From the NCBI GenBank assembly GCA_002284875.1, contig CP015604.1:1364001-1428000 (forward strand): a stretch of 64,000 nt of DNA, in the 5' to 3' direction. A program made the position numbers and the translations under genes. Numbering within the stretch: position 1 is the stretch's first letter; every line of letters begins with the position of its first letter. Origin of the DNA: Actinobacteria bacterium IMCC26103 (lineage in GTDB: Bacteria; Actinomycetota; Actinomycetes; Nanopelagicales; Nanopelagicaceae). Shown piece after piece: positions 43,581-54,987 of this stretch. The notes beneath the pieces were generated by a model. That model was not told the DNA's origin, did not search any database, and worked only from the letters and a program-made list of their open reading frames with translations.

Positions 43581-44450
43581 ATGAGCGATTCGGGCAATGT
43601 GATCTCTGTCCGTGGCCTAAAGAAGAGCTATGGATCCACCCAGGCAGTTGCTGGTATTGATTTATCTATCGCTCAAGGCGAGATATTTGCTCTGCTTGGC
43701 CCAAATGGCGCTGGTAAGACGACCACCGTTGAAATCCTGGAAGGTTTTCGCACCCGCGATAGCGGAGATGTTTCGGTATTAGAGACCGATCCTGCGATTA
43801 AAGGCGCGGCCGGAAGAATCTGGCGCAATCGAATTGGCATAGTATTGCAATCAACATCTGATGCAGGTGATTTATCAGTGCAAGAGACAGTCGCTCATTT
43901 TGCTAAATATTATGCCAACCCACGTAGCGTTGATGAAGTTATTGAATCTGTTGGCCTTACTGAAAAATCAACTGAATTAATTCGCACTTTATCGGGTGGA
44001 CAACGCCGGCGTTTAGATGTGGCGCTCGGAATTATCGGCTCCCCCGAACTTTTATTTCTAGATGAACCAACAACTGGCTTTGATCCCGAAGCCCGCCGCG
44101 CTTTTTGGGCGCTAATTAAATCCTTGCGCGATAGCGGCACCACAATTGTCTTAACCACGCATTATTTGGACGAGGCAGAAGCGTTAGCCGATCGCGTTGC
44201 GGTAATTAATCATGGCCAGATCGTTGAAGTTTCAACCCCGGCGCTTTTAGGCGGACGTGCGACTTCTCTTGCCACAGTCTCATGGCTTAGTGAATCAGGG
44301 CCAAAATCTGAGCGCACCGATAATCCAACTGCGCTGATACGTAAATTAACCGAGAGTTATTCTGGTGAAATCCCAGAACTAACGGTCAAGCGCGCTTCAT
44401 TGGAAGATATTTACCTGGAAATGATCGGGGGCGCAGATGAAGCAGAATAA
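43581..44450 (+). CDS. ABC-2 type exporter ATP-binding protein
   Basis: A 289-residue ATPase: Walker A GPNGAGKTT, Q-loop GIVLQSTSDAGDLS, signature LSGGQRRRLDVALG, Walker B LLFLDEPTTGFDP and H-loop LTTHYLDEAEALADR, followed by the C-terminal extension of drug/lipid exporters (DrrA-like). It forms a two-gene exporter with the permease whose start lies 14 bp inside it. ATG 43581 is chosen since the earlier in-frame start overlaps the divergent zinc-ribbon gene. The substrate is unknown. Confidence 0.9.
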   Translation: MSDSGNVISVRGLKKSYGSTQAVAGIDLSIAQGEIFALLGPNGAGKTTTVEILEGFRTRDSGDVSVLETDPAIKGAAGRIWRNRIGIVLQSTSDAGDLSVQETVAHFAKYYANPRSVDEVIESVGLTEKSTELIRTLSGGQRRRLDVALGIIGSPELLFLDEPTTGFDPEARRAFWALIKSLRDSGTTIVLTTHYLDEAEALADRVAVINHGQIVEVSTPALLGGRATSLATVSWLSESGPKSERTDNPTALIRKLTESYSGEIPELTVKRASLEDIYLEMIGGADEAE

Positions 44451-45240
44451 AGTGCCAAGCGCTCTGACCATCGGAATCGCTCGCGGTGGCTTAGAGATCA
44501 AACAGTTCTTGCGCCAACGCGAATCAGTTGTCTTTACCCTGGCTTTCCCAATTATGTTGCTCGGTATTTTTGGCTCCGTGTTTACTAACGAACTAACCGA
44601 TGGCGTAACTTTTAGCCAGTACTTCGTTGCCGGCATGATCGCATCAGGCCTGGTTAACACGGGCTTTCAACAATTAGCGATCATGATCCCGGTCGAACGT
44701 GACTTTGGAACGCTAAAGCGTCTGCGTGGCACACCAATGCCAGCTGCCAGTTATTTCATCGGCAAGGTGATCGTTGTATTTGCAACGATGGTTATCCAAG
44801 TTCTCTTACTTTTAATCGCAGGAATCATATTCTTTGGCGTTAATCTGCCAACTAGCCCCGCGAAATGGCTGACCTTTACTTGGTTGATCTTGCTCGGTAG
44901 CGCAGCATCGACATCGCTCGGCATTGCATTTTCGGTAATTCCCAAGAGTGGCCGAGGTGCATCTGCTGTCGTATCGCCAGTTGTGATCGTGCTGCAATTC
45001 TTTAGCGGCGTCTTCTTTGTCTTCACAGATCTGCCTGCTTGGATGCAGCAAGTTGCAGCAATTTTTCCACTCAAGTGGATGACCCAAGGAATGCGCTCTG
45101 TCTTCTTACCTGACTCATTTGCCGCTCGTGAAGTAGCCGGCACCTGGGAAACTGGAAGAACTTTTCTAATCATTCTCGCCTGGTTTATCGCTGGGTTATT
45201 TATTTCTATTCGCACCTTCAAATGGGAACAACAGAAATGA
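44437..45240 (+). CDS. ABC-2 type exporter permease
   Basis: A 267-residue membrane protein with the six helices of ABC-2 permeases: N-terminal FLRQRESVVFTLAFPIMLLG, the cytoplasmic loop VERDFGTLKRLRGTPMPAASYFIG (the conserved exporter coupling motif) and a late helix pair around VVSPVVIVLQFFSGVFFVF. It is translated directly after the ATPase gene through a 14-bp overlap, and its stop overlaps the ATG of the following secreted protein. Polyketide, lipid or peptide export are all possible. Confidence 0.88.
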   Translation: MKQNKVPSALTIGIARGGLEIKQFLRQRESVVFTLAFPIMLLGIFGSVFTNELTDGVTFSQYFVAGMIASGLVNTGFQQLAIMIPVERDFGTLKRLRGTPMPAASYFIGKVIVVFATMVIQVLLLLIAGIIFFGVNLPTSPAKWLTFTWLILLGSAASTSLGIAFSVIPKSGRGASAVVSPVVIVLQFFSGVFFVFTDLPAWMQQVAAIFPLKWMTQGMRSVFLPDSFAAREVAGTWETGRTFLIILAWFIAGLFISIRTFKWEQQK

Positions 45241-45863
45241 TCAAATCTAAAAAGTTGGCTTTGGCCTTAGCCCTTGGTTTAGCACTTAACGTTGCACCCG
45301 CAACGGCCGTAACAAAAAGCCCAACGCCAACTCCAACGGCGAGCGTTACAAAAGCACCTGCTACCAAGGCTCCAATAAAGAAGGCTCCGGTGAAGAAAAA
45401 GAAGAAAGTTGTTAAGTTAACGCCTTCACCGTCACCTTCATGGCCACCAGTAGGTTTTAAAACAGATAAGTTAAATGAGACAAAGTTATATCTGAAAGTT
45501 CCAACTGCCAAAGAGTTAGTTGGAATATTGTCGGCCAAATCAGCACTTGCTTCGCAAATTAAGGCCTGCACTAAATTCACATGCGGGGCGGTCTTAGTAG
45601 CATCTGAAACTGGTTGCCGTTGGTGGCAGATAACTGCTGATGTTGTGGGGGCGACTTCCCCAGAAAACCGCACCTTAAAAACCTTCGGAAAGATAACAAC
45701 GTCAGTCACACGCAGCGCAGCACAGCAAGTTGTGACAATTTTATTGGTAACTTCCGAGCCGATCGGTGCAGGTCATATCGTCTCCAATATCAGCGCTGAC
45801 TGTAATCAGAGTGAACCCACGGGGCAACTTCCTAATACCGATTATCAAGTAGTGGCTGGCTAG
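45237..45863 (+). CDS. Secreted Lys/Pro/Thr-rich protein of unknown function
   Basis: A 208-residue protein with a Sec signal peptide (KKLALALALGLALNVAPATA). Residues of about 26-75 are a low-complexity linker of Pro, Thr, Ala and Lys (runs such as KKAPVKKKKKVVK and TPSPSPSWPP). The rest is a globular region of about 130 residues with four Cys (ACTKFTC, GCRWW, ADCNQ) that could form two disulfides. The basic linker could bind the cell wall. ATG 45237 overlaps the permease stop as ATGA, so the protein is coupled to the exporter, but a role with it is only inferred. Confidence 0.75.
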   Translation: MIKSKKLALALALGLALNVAPATAVTKSPTPTPTASVTKAPATKAPIKKAPVKKKKKVVKLTPSPSPSWPPVGFKTDKLNETKLYLKVPTAKELVGILSAKSALASQIKACTKFTCGAVLVASETGCRWWQITADVVGATSPENRTLKTFGKITTSVTRSAAQQVVTILLVTSEPIGAGHIVSNISADCNQSEPTGQLPNTDYQVVAG

Positions 45864-45865
45864 CG

Positions 45866-46186
45866 ATGTTAGGTGGAATTAATAACGGGCTTTTCTTAAG
45901 TAGTTTTGGCGGCTTCTTTGCAGTCGCTATCTTGGCGCTAATTCTAAAGTGGGCTTTTGCCAGAGGTAAATCTCTAATCGAGCAAACTCCAAAAGTTGGG
46001 CGCGAAGATGAATATGGTGCTTTGGTAGTAATCGCCTCACCGAATAACCATATTGAAGGTGAGTTATTGCGTTTAAAACTGGCGACATCGCAGATTAAGG
46101 CGACTTTGGCTCATACTAAAGATGGGCCAAGGCTTTATGTCTTTGCGCGCGATGAGAAAATTGCGCGCGCTATTTTAAAGAGTTAG
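45866..46186 (+). CDS. Small membrane-anchored protein of unknown function
   Basis: A 106-residue protein with one N-terminal helix (about residues 12-30, GGFFAVAILALILKWAFA) and a cytoplasmic domain of about 60 residues. VVIASPNNHIEGELLRLKLATSQI suggests a small ferredoxin-like fold, reminiscent of DUF2007 putative signal-transducing domains, but I cannot confirm the family. It starts 2 bp after the secreted-protein stop and its own stop overlaps the convergent adenosyltransferase gene by 4 bp. Confidence 0.65.
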   Translation: MLGGINNGLFLSSFGGFFAVAILALILKWAFARGKSLIEQTPKVGREDEYGALVVIASPNNHIEGELLRLKLATSQIKATLAHTKDGPRLYVFARDEKIARAILKS

Positions 46187-46755
46187 CGGTTAGCTCCCGG
46201 TACCCACAACTGATCACCGATCTTTTTATTTGCAACTCTGGCCAATACAAATAAGAGATCAGAACAACGGTTTAAATACTTTGCAGTTAAAGGATTTACG
46301 CCAGTTCCAAAGCCATGAATAGCTGCCCAGGTGCGACGTTCGGCACGACGTACAACGGTACGCGCCACGTGTAAATGTGCCGCAGCAGGTGTTCCGGATG
46401 GCAATACAAATGAGCGTAACGGTTCTAGATCTGCGTTGTACTTATCGATCTGTTCTTCAAGATAAGTAACTTGGCTTTCAAGCACGCGCAGTGGTTCAAA
46501 GGCTGGTGCATCAATTACTGGCGTACAAAGGTCAGCGCCCACATCAAAAAGATCATTTTGAATTCGGATAAGAAGCGCACGAATATCATCACTTAACTCA
46601 TCGGTTGCGATAACAACGCCAATAGTCGAATTGGCTTCATCGACAGTTGCATATGCCTCAAGGCGAGAATCGTTCTTTGAAGTACGGCTCATATCTCCCA
46701 GAGAAGTCGATCCGTCATCGCCGGTCTTGGTGTAAATACGCGTTAAATTAACCAT
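46183..46755 (-). CDS. Cob(I)yrinic acid a,c-diamide adenosyltransferase, PduO type
   Basis: Transfers the adenosyl group of ATP to cob(I)alamin to make coenzyme B12. The 190-residue all-helical protein has the N-terminal ATP site TRIYTKTGDDGSTSLGD, YATVDEANSTIGVVIA, and RTVVRRAERRTWAA near residue 130, followed by NPLTAKYLNRCSDLLFVLAR, all in the order of the PduO/MMAB family. This implies that the organism uses adenosylcobalamin, though no dependent enzyme or B12 pathway gene is visible. It is divergent from murA with 28 bp between the starts. Confidence 0.93.
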   Translation of the reverse strand: MVNLTRIYTKTGDDGSTSLGDMSRTSKNDSRLEAYATVDEANSTIGVVIATDELSDDIRALLIRIQNDLFDVGADLCTPVIDAPAFEPLRVLESQVTYLEEQIDKYNADLEPLRSFVLPSGTPAAAHLHVARTVVRRAERRTWAAIHGFGTGVNPLTAKYLNRCSDLLFVLARVANKKIGDQLWVPGANR

Positions 46756-46783
46756 GGCCCTAGCCTATAAGTAGACTTGGCTT

Positions 46784-48058
46784 ATGGCATCTTCGAGCAC
46801 CGCAGGCAGCGATCGCTTCCGCATCGTCGGTGGCGCCAGCCTAAAGGGCGAAGTAACGGTTACCGGTGCGAAGAATTCGGTCCTAAAACTTATGGCCGCA
46901 TCCCTACTTGCAGTTGGTAAAACCACAATTCGCAACGTGCCAGATATCGCGGATGTGGACATTATGTCGGACTTACTCACTCGCCTTGGATGCACTGTTG
47001 CTCACTCTGGTTCTGTAGTAACTATCGAAGTTCCAGAATCGCCACAACATCGTGCAGATTACGATCTGGTGCGCAAGATGCGTGCATCCATTAACGTACT
47101 GGGTCCACTTGTGGCCCGCACCGGTCACGCCGAAGTTGCGCTGCCGGGCGGTGATGCAATTGGTTCACGTGGTTTAGATTTTCACATTAATGGTCTCGAA
47201 TCTTTGGGCGCTAACGCTCACGTTGAACATGGTTATGTAATTGCAGCAGCACCGAACGGGCTAACTGGTGCAGTAATTGATCTGGATTTCCCAAGCGTTG
47301 GCGCAACTGAAAATTTAATGACTGCAGCGGTATTAGCAAAAGGTGTCACAACAATCGAAAATGCTGCGCGCGAACCAGATTTAGTTGACCTGGGTGAGTT
47401 CCTTATTTCAATGGGTGCCAAGATCGAAGGTTTAGGTACTCCACTTATAAAGATCACCGGTGTTGCCAAGTTAAACCCAACCGATCACACCACAATCACC
47501 GATCGCATCATCGCCGGAACATGGGCATTTGCCGCTGCTATGACCCAAGGTGATATCACTATCCACGGTGGTCGCGCAGATCATATGGAAGTTATGTTAG
47601 AAAAACTTGCTCATGCTGGTGCCATCATTACTTCAACCCAAGATGGAATTCGCGTGCAGATGAACCACCGCCCACGTGCGACCGATGTTGCAACACTTCC
47701 CTACCCTGGGTTTGCCACAGATTTATTGCCATTTATTATCGCAATGAATGCCGTTGCAGATGGACATTCCATGGTGACTGAAAATGTCTTTGAATCTCGT
47801 TTTATGTTTGTCAACGAGTTGGCTCGCTTAGGTGCAAAAGTTACAGTCGATGGCCATCACGCATCTATCAATGGCATTTCAAAACTCTCCGGCGCGCCAG
47901 TTGAAGCAACTGATATTCGCGCTGGCGCAGGCCTTGTTCTAGCGGCTCTTGTCTCCGAAGGTGAAACCACAGTCGATGGTGCGTTCCATATCGACCGTGG
48001 CTATCCAAACTTTGCCGAAGATCTACGCACCCTCGGCGCCAACGTCACCCGAGAATAG
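46784..48058 (+). CDS. murA: UDP-N-acetylglucosamine 1-carboxyvinyltransferase MurA
   Basis: First committed step of peptidoglycan synthesis, adding enolpyruvate to UDP-GlcNAc. The 424 residues have the inside-out alpha/beta barrel signatures: [15 protein letters not shown] near the start with the UDP-site [35 protein letters not shown] and [13 protein letters not shown]. In the active-site loop position 124 is Asp where Cys is usual (LPGGCxIG); this occurs naturally in Mycobacterium and gives fosfomycin resistance. TATAAG at 46766-46771 lies 12 nt before the ATG. Confidence 0.97.
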   Translation: MASSSTAGSDRFRIVGGASLKGEVTVTGAKNSVLKLMAASLLAVGKTTIRNVPDIADVDIMSDLLTRLGCTVAHSGSVVTIEVPESPQHRADYDLVRKMRASINVLGPLVARTGHAEVALPGGDAIGSRGLDFHINGLESLGANAHVEHGYVIAAAPNGLTGAVIDLDFPSVGATENLMTAAVLAKGVTTIENAAREPDLVDLGEFLISMGAKIEGLGTPLIKITGVAKLNPTDHTTITDRIIAGTWAFAAAMTQGDITIHGGRADHMEVMLEKLAHAGAIITSTQDGIRVQMNHRPRATDVATLPYPGFATDLLPFIIAMNAVADGHSMVTENVFESRFMFVNELARLGAKVTVDGHHASINGISKLSGAPVEATDIRAGAGLVLAALVSEGETTVDGAFHIDRGYPNFAEDLRTLGANVTRE

Positions 48059-48064
48059 ATAATA

Positions 48065-48139
48065 AAAAATATAGATTTCTCAGCTCCAGAAACATGAAAA
48101 GCAACTACACGGTTTCTTCCACTGAAAATCTATATTTTT
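48065..48139. terminator. Nested inverted repeat between convergent murA and atpC
   Basis: 14-bp perfect AT-rich arms (48065-48078 and 48126-48139), extended by CTGA/TCAG after one bulged base, enclose a 38-nt loop that holds a second small stem (AGAAAC 48088-48093 with GTTTCT 48112-48117). T-runs at both outer ends let it act as terminator for either gene. Its low GC is unusual for an intrinsic terminator, so other roles are possible. Confidence 0.65.
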
Positions 48140-48150
48140 ATGAGGTAAGA

Positions 48151-48402
48151 CTAGTTAACTGACTCCGTCAAAATTGAGACGCGATTGTTGGAGACAGATA
48201 AGAAGCCGCCTTGCACGTTAAATTCTTTTGTTGTGCCATCGACGCCTTTGATGCTTACGGCACCGTCGACTAGTACGCCAAAGAGCGGTGTGTGACCTGG
48301 GAGAATTCCCAGATCACCATCTGTTGTGCGAGCAGAAACCATCACTGCTTGCCCAGACCACACTTGTTGTGTTGGCGAAACTAGTTCGACGTTAAGAGCC
48401 AT
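48151..48402 (-). CDS. atpC: ATP synthase epsilon subunit, short form
   Basis: Central-stalk subunit, here only 83 residues. The sequence covers the N-terminal beta-sandwich (ELVSPTQQVWSGQAVMVSART, DGDLGILPGHTPLFGVL, GGFLSVSNNRVSIL) and ends there; the C-terminal two-helix domain that inhibits ATP hydrolysis in longer relatives (about 120-140 aa) is missing. No frameshifted remnant of it follows the stop. It is the last gene of the atp operon, 4 bp after atpD. Confidence 0.92.
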   Translation of the reverse strand: MALNVELVSPTQQVWSGQAVMVSARTTDGDLGILPGHTPLFGVLVDGAVSIKGVDGTTKEFNVQGGFLSVSNNRVSILTESVN

Positions 48403-48406
48403 GTTT

Positions 48407-50739
<2,333 letters not shown>

Positions 50740-50742
50740 GAG

Positions 50743-52383
50743 TTACTTCTTCACCGCCGGTGGGACGTGCTTGGTGATTGCTTCAGAGCCTTCTGATTCA
50801 AGAGCTTCTGCAGCGGCATCGTTGACGGCAGCTACAACAGATGAGGTAAAGCGCTGCTTAAATGCGGCAACTGCTTCTTCCATCTTGGAAACTGTGTCAT
50901 CTTCGAGCAGCTTGGTCTCTGAGATAACTGTAAAGATCTCTTTACGTTCGCGGCCAATGAAATCTAGAAGTTCAGATTCAAAGCGACGAATATCGGCAAC
51001 TGCAACATCATCTAAGGCACCTGATGTACCGGCCCAGATTGAAACAATCTGACGCTCGAGTGAATAAGGTGAGTACTGACCCTGCTTTAGCAGTTCAACC
51101 ATACGTGCACCGCGCTCGAGTTGAGCCTTTGATGCCGCATCAAGGTCAGAACCGAAGGCAGCAAATGCCTCGAGTTCACGGAACTGAGCAAGGTCAAGAC
51201 GCAAACGTCCGGCAATCTTCTTCATCGCCTTTGTCTGTGCTGAACCACCCACGCGAGAAACCGAAACACCTACGTTAATGGCTGGACGAACGCCAGCGTT
51301 AAAGAGATCAGTTTCCAAGAAGCATTGACCATCGGTAATCGAAATTACGTTGGTAGGAATAAATGCAGAAACGTCATTTCCCTTTGTTTCAATGATTGGC
51401 AGACCAGTCATTGAACCGCCACCGAGTTCATCAGATAGCTTTGCGCAACGTTCTAGCAAACGTGAGTGCAAGTAGAAAACATCGCCTGGGTATGCTTCGC
51501 GACCTGGTGGACGGCGAAGTAGAAGTGAGACTGAACGGTAAGCCTCTGCTTGCTTGGAGAGATCATCAAAGACGATTAGTACGTGCTCGCCGTTGTACAT
51601 CCAGTGCTGGCCAATTGCAGAACCAGTATATGGAGCCAAGTATTTAAAGCCCGCTGGATCTGATGCAGGAGATGCAACGATAGTTGTGTACTCCATTGCG
51701 CCAGCTTCTTCGAGCGCGCCTCTAACAGATGCGATCGTTGAACCTTTCTGGCCAATAGCAACATAAATACATTTAACTTGCTTCTTTGGATCTCCAGTCA
51801 ACCAGTTTTCACGCTGATTGATGATGGTATCTACTGCAACTGCAGTCTTACCTGTCTGGCGGTCACCAATGATCAACTGACGCTGTCCGCGACCGATCGC
51901 TGTCATCGCATCAATTGCTTTGATTCCTGTTGCAAGTGGTTCCTTAACTGGTTGGCGCTGAACTACAGAGGGAGCCTGTAATTCAAGGGCGCGACGCGCA
52001 TCTGCTTTGATCTCGCCTTTGCCATCAATTGGACGACCGAGTGGATCAACAACGCGACCTAAGAAGCCATTGCCGACTGGAACCGAAAGAATTTCACCAG
52101 TACCGCGCACTGATGTTCCTTCTTCAATTCCGGCGTAACTACCGAGAATAACCACACCGATTTCGCGCACATCAAGGTTAAGTGCCAGACCGAGCGTTCC
52201 GTTCTCGAACTGTAAAAGTTCGTTGGCCATTGTTGATGGGAGTCCTTCAACGCGAGCAATACCGTCGCCTGCTTGGCTTACGGTACCTACCTCATCGCGT
52301 GAAGCAGTTCCTGGATCGTATGACTTAACAAATTTCGCTAAGGCATCTCTGATCTCTTCGGGCCGGATTGTAAGTTCCGCCAT
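50743..52383 (-). CDS. atpA: ATP synthase alpha subunit
   Basis: Non-catalytic nucleotide-binding subunit of F1. The 546 residues include the N-terminal segment that contacts the delta subunit, Walker [15 protein letters not shown], the conserved [12 protein letters not shown], Walker [21 protein letters not shown] and the visit-loop region [15 protein letters not shown]. The C-terminus carries an extra acidic tail of about 35 residues as in other actinobacteria. Confidence 0.98.
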   Translation of the reverse strand: MAELTIRPEEIRDALAKFVKSYDPGTASRDEVGTVSQAGDGIARVEGLPSTMANELLQFENGTLGLALNLDVREIGVVILGSYAGIEEGTSVRGTGEILSVPVGNGFLGRVVDPLGRPIDGKGEIKADARRALELQAPSVVQRQPVKEPLATGIKAIDAMTAIGRGQRQLIIGDRQTGKTAVAVDTIINQRENWLTGDPKKQVKCIYVAIGQKGSTIASVRGALEEAGAMEYTTIVASPASDPAGFKYLAPYTGSAIGQHWMYNGEHVLIVFDDLSKQAEAYRSVSLLLRRPPGREAYPGDVFYLHSRLLERCAKLSDELGGGSMTGLPIIETKGNDVSAFIPTNVISITDGQCFLETDLFNAGVRPAINVGVSVSRVGGSAQTKAMKKIAGRLRLDLAQFRELEAFAAFGSDLDAASKAQLERGARMVELLKQGQYSPYSLERQIVSIWAGTSGALDDVAVADIRRFESELLDFIGRERKEIFTVISETKLLEDDTVSKMEEAVAAFKQRFTSSVVAAVNDAAAEALESEGSEAITKHVPPAVKK

Positions 52384-52434
52384 TTTTTTCTCCCTTATCC
52401 TTTTATCTCTTGTAAATCTTCTATTTCGGTAAAA

Positions 52435-53274
52435 CTAAGCGTTCTTTCCAGCAAGCAGACGGTCTGCTTGGGATATACGTGTAAGTAAAGTTCCATCAAT
52501 TAACTCATCTGCGACTCGAATAGACATTCCGCCTACGACTTCTTGCTTAACGCTGGCATTGACTTTGATTTCACGACCAAAGGTTTTGGTAAGTGACTTG
52601 GCAAGCCTGCTGATTTGTTCGGCGCTAAGAGCAGTTGCAGAAACTACGTGGGCGATCTGGCGATCTTTGATTTGCGCGATTGCAGCAGCAAAATCGTTAA
52701 GACCGGCTTCTACATTTCGGCCGCGTGGATGATCTACAAGATAAGAGGTCAGATCAAGCGTTGCTTGAGTTACCTTCCCTGACAGGAGAGAGGTGAGTAA
52801 TTCACTCTTAGGTGCAGCTACGACGTTACGTACCGCAAAAAACGCTCTTAACTCTGGGCTCTTTGCAATGGTTTCAGAGACTGCAAAAATTTCAGATTCT
52901 AGATCAGCTAAAGATCCGCTCTTTTCGGCACTTGCTACCAAGGCTTGGACGCCTAGGAATTCCAGCACATTTCCAAAATCTCTTGGTGATGACCAGCGCA
53001 AACCAGCCATCTTAGAAAATATCTCTAGAGCTTGTGCAGAACCAAGGCCCTTAAAAATATCCTTGCCTAAAGTGGACTTAGCTGACTCATCACGAGCGTA
53101 ATCGGTGAGTGCACGTCGCACCGCGCTGGAGGAATCTAAGACCTTAACCATTGCGAAAAGGTCAGCCGAAATCTTTGCCGCAGTAGCAGCATCTACTGCG
53201 GAGATTAATTTCTCCAAAGCAGAACGCGTTACGGCAAGTGATTGACGGCTTGCGCCCTTTAACAATAGTGACAT
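52435..53274 (-). CDS. atpH: ATP synthase delta subunit (actinobacterial long form)
   Basis: Peripheral-stalk protein joining F1 to the b subunits. It is 279 residues, longer than the 180 of E. coli but normal for actinobacteria (270 or more). The N-terminal extension (about 1-95) precedes a canonical delta domain. The C-terminal hallmark VVSATALSAEQISRLAKSLTKTFGREIKVNASVKQEVVGG is followed by RVADELIDGTLLTRI. It starts 3 bp after the atpF stop. Confidence 0.95.
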   Translation of the reverse strand: MSLLLKGASRQSLAVTRSALEKLISAVDAATAAKISADLFAMVKVLDSSSAVRRALTDYARDESAKSTLGKDIFKGLGSAQALEIFSKMAGLRWSSPRDFGNVLEFLGVQALVASAEKSGSLADLESEIFAVSETIAKSPELRAFFAVRNVVAAPKSELLTSLLSGKVTQATLDLTSYLVDHPRGRNVEAGLNDFAAAIAQIKDRQIAHVVSATALSAEQISRLAKSLTKTFGREIKVNASVKQEVVGGMSIRVADELIDGTLLTRISQADRLLAGKNA

Positions 53275-53276
53275 GG

Positions 53277-53813
53277 TTACTTAGCCTTCTCCATATCTTC
53301 AAGGAATCTTTCGACTACTCGAGATTGGCGGGCCTGATCATCTAAGGCTTCTCCAACAATCTTGGATGCAAGATCTGTAGCAATTGCACCAACCTGAGTG
53401 ATGAGAGCGTTATATGCCTGTTGACGTTCGGCATCGATAGATGCGCGGGCCGCCGCAGTAATACGTGAGGCTTCCTCTTGGGCGCTGGTACGCATCTGCT
53501 CAAGAATTGCTGCACCTTCAACACGTGCTTCATCGCGCAATTTTGCTGCTTCTCCACGAGCATCAGCTAGTTGTGCTTGATACATTGTTAAAGCTTGGGA
53601 AGCTTCGCGCTGTGCAATTTCTGCACGCTCTAAGCCACCTTGAATTGCCTCGGTGCGATCTTTATACGCCTTCTCAAATTTTGGTACCGCGCGTGTGCGA
53701 AGTAAGAAGAAAAGAATTCCGAATGCGATAAAGCCAACAATGATTTCCGCAGGCTTTGGGACAACCGGGCTTGCGCCTTCTCCCGCAGAGAGAAATTCAA
53801 ATCGACTAATCAT
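53277..53813 (-). CDS. atpF: ATP synthase b subunit
   Basis: Peripheral-stalk subunit of 178 residues: one transmembrane helix near residues 25-42 (IIVGFIAFGILFFLLR) followed by a charged coiled coil (KFEKAYKDRTEAIQGGLERAEIAQREASQAL and onwards) that reaches to F1. Length and pattern are normal. Confidence 0.95.
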   Translation of the reverse strand: MISRFEFLSAGEGASPVVPKPAEIIVGFIAFGILFFLLRTRAVPKFEKAYKDRTEAIQGGLERAEIAQREASQALTMYQAQLADARGEAAKLRDEARVEGAAILEQMRTSAQEEASRITAAARASIDAERQQAYNALITQVGAIATDLASKIVGEALDDQARQSRVVERFLEDMEKAK

Positions 53814-53841
53814 CTTTAACTCCTAGTTTCTTAAACTGTTC

Positions 53842-54048
53842 TTACTTCAAGACGAATGCGAGAACTAGACCAAAGAGAGCCAAAGCTTCAGCGAGGGCGA
53901 ATCCAAGGAATGCGATTGGCTGCAGAATGCTACGAGCCTCTGGTTGGCGTGCTACGCCGTTGATGTAAGCAGCGAAAATTAATCCGGTTGCAGTACCTGG
54001 ACCGATAGTCGAAAGACCAAAGCCCACGATTGCGAGAGTACCTGTCAT
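53842..54048 (-). CDS. atpE: ATP synthase c subunit
   Basis: Rotor-ring subunit of 68 residues, a helical hairpin. The polar loop is [10 protein letters not shown] and the ion-binding Glu is in [18 protein letters not shown] of the second helix. The residues around it lack the Gln/Ser/Thr pattern of sodium-binding rings, so proton coupling is expected. Confidence 0.97.
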   Translation of the reverse strand: MTGTLAIVGFGLSTIGPGTATGLIFAAYINGVARQPEARSILQPIAFLGFALAEALALFGLVLAFVLK

Positions 54049-54071
54049 TTCTCTTTCCTTTCAAATCTTGA

Positions 54072-54087
54072 CCAAACGGGCGTTTGG
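54072..54087 (-). other. Small hairpin between atpB and atpE
   Basis: CCAAAC (54072-54077) pairs with GTTTGG (54082-54087) around GGGC, in the 49 bp before atpE. A hairpin here may help the high translation needed for the c subunit, as found in other atp operons; not shown for this one. Confidence 0.45.
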
Positions 54088-54097
54088 CCAAACCTAT

Positions 54098-54883
54098 TTA
54101 GTGCTCGTCTGCGAGCGCTCCTGCGATATATAAAGCGGTCAAAAGTGTAAATATGTAAGCCTGCAGGCACTGGATACCGAGTTCGAAGAAGCTCAGACCG
54201 ATTGCAAGTCCAAAGGAGAAGATGCTTAAGAATTTGAGCAAAATACCGCTCATTAGCAAGTACTCGCCACCTAAAGTGAAGACCAGAAGAAGTAAGTGGC
54301 CGGCAAACATATTTGCGAATAAACGCATAGAAAGAGTTAGCGGACGTGTAACTAAGTAAGTCAAGAGTTCTACGGGAGTAAGAATCAAGTAGACCGGCTT
54401 TGGAATGCCTGGCATGAAGCAAATATCTTTTAGGTACTTACCTAGCCCATGCTTTTTAATCGCAACATAGTGGTAGCAAATATATGAAAATATCGTCACG
54501 CCAACTGGAAATCCAATATGAGACATCGTTGGAAATTGCAGAAGTGGAATCACGCCAAAGACGTTATTGACCAAGATAAAGACAAAGAGAGAGAAGAGAA
54601 AAGGCACAAAGCGCATGAACTCAGGGCCAATGACATCTCGGCCAAGCTCGTTGCGGATGAATGTGTAGACAGATTCGCCGGCATACTGGAGCTTTGAAGG
54701 AACGATCGCCGCCTTGCGAGAAGAGGCGATAAAGAATGATGCGGCGATGATTACTGAGAGAAAAACCATCAAAACGGGCTTGGTAAATAAAATGCTATTG
54801 CCAAAAATCGGCGGGAAATCAAAATCTGCACTACTTGGGGGGATAAAACCGTTGCCGGCTTCCCGCAACAAAGTGTGCATCAA
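54098..54883 (-). CDS. atpB: ATP synthase a subunit
   Basis: Membrane stator subunit that conducts protons to the c ring. The 261 residues have about six helices; the essential Arg is in LTLSMRLFANMFAGHLLLLV, and FELGIQCLQAYIFTLLTALYI is the conserved last helix pair. The N-terminal part (PPIFGNSILFTKPVLMV) matches family. GGAG lies 6 nt upstream of the ATG. Confidence 0.97.
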   Translation of the reverse strand: MMHTLLREAGNGFIPPSSADFDFPPIFGNSILFTKPVLMVFLSVIIAASFFIASSRKAAIVPSKLQYAGESVYTFIRNELGRDVIGPEFMRFVPFLFSLFVFILVNNVFGVIPLLQFPTMSHIGFPVGVTIFSYICYHYVAIKKHGLGKYLKDICFMPGIPKPVYLILTPVELLTYLVTRPLTLSMRLFANMFAGHLLLLVFTLGGEYLLMSGILLKFLSIFSFGLAIGLSFFELGIQCLQAYIFTLLTALYIAGALADEH

Positions 54884-54939
54884 TTACTCCTTTAAGAATC
54901 AGGGGTTTGTGACCCTTGGGGGTAGGGCACCTGGCATAA

Positions 54940-54967
54940 CCTATAGCCTCAGCCACGCAACCTGCAA
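54940..54967 (-). promoter_or_regulatory. Probable promoter before atpB
   Basis: On the minus strand TTGCAG (54962-54967) and TATAGG (54940-54945) are separated by 16 bp, resembling a sigma-70-type promoter 57 nt before the atpB start. It would let the main subunits be made independently of the small genes upstream. Confidence 0.5.
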
Positions 54968-54987
54968 AACGGGCAAATTTACTGGAT

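Noticed and set aside
48059-48150. Frameshifted C-terminal domain of epsilon after atpC
   Set aside because: The space is AT-rich and taken up by an inverted repeat; no helical coding remnant in any frame.
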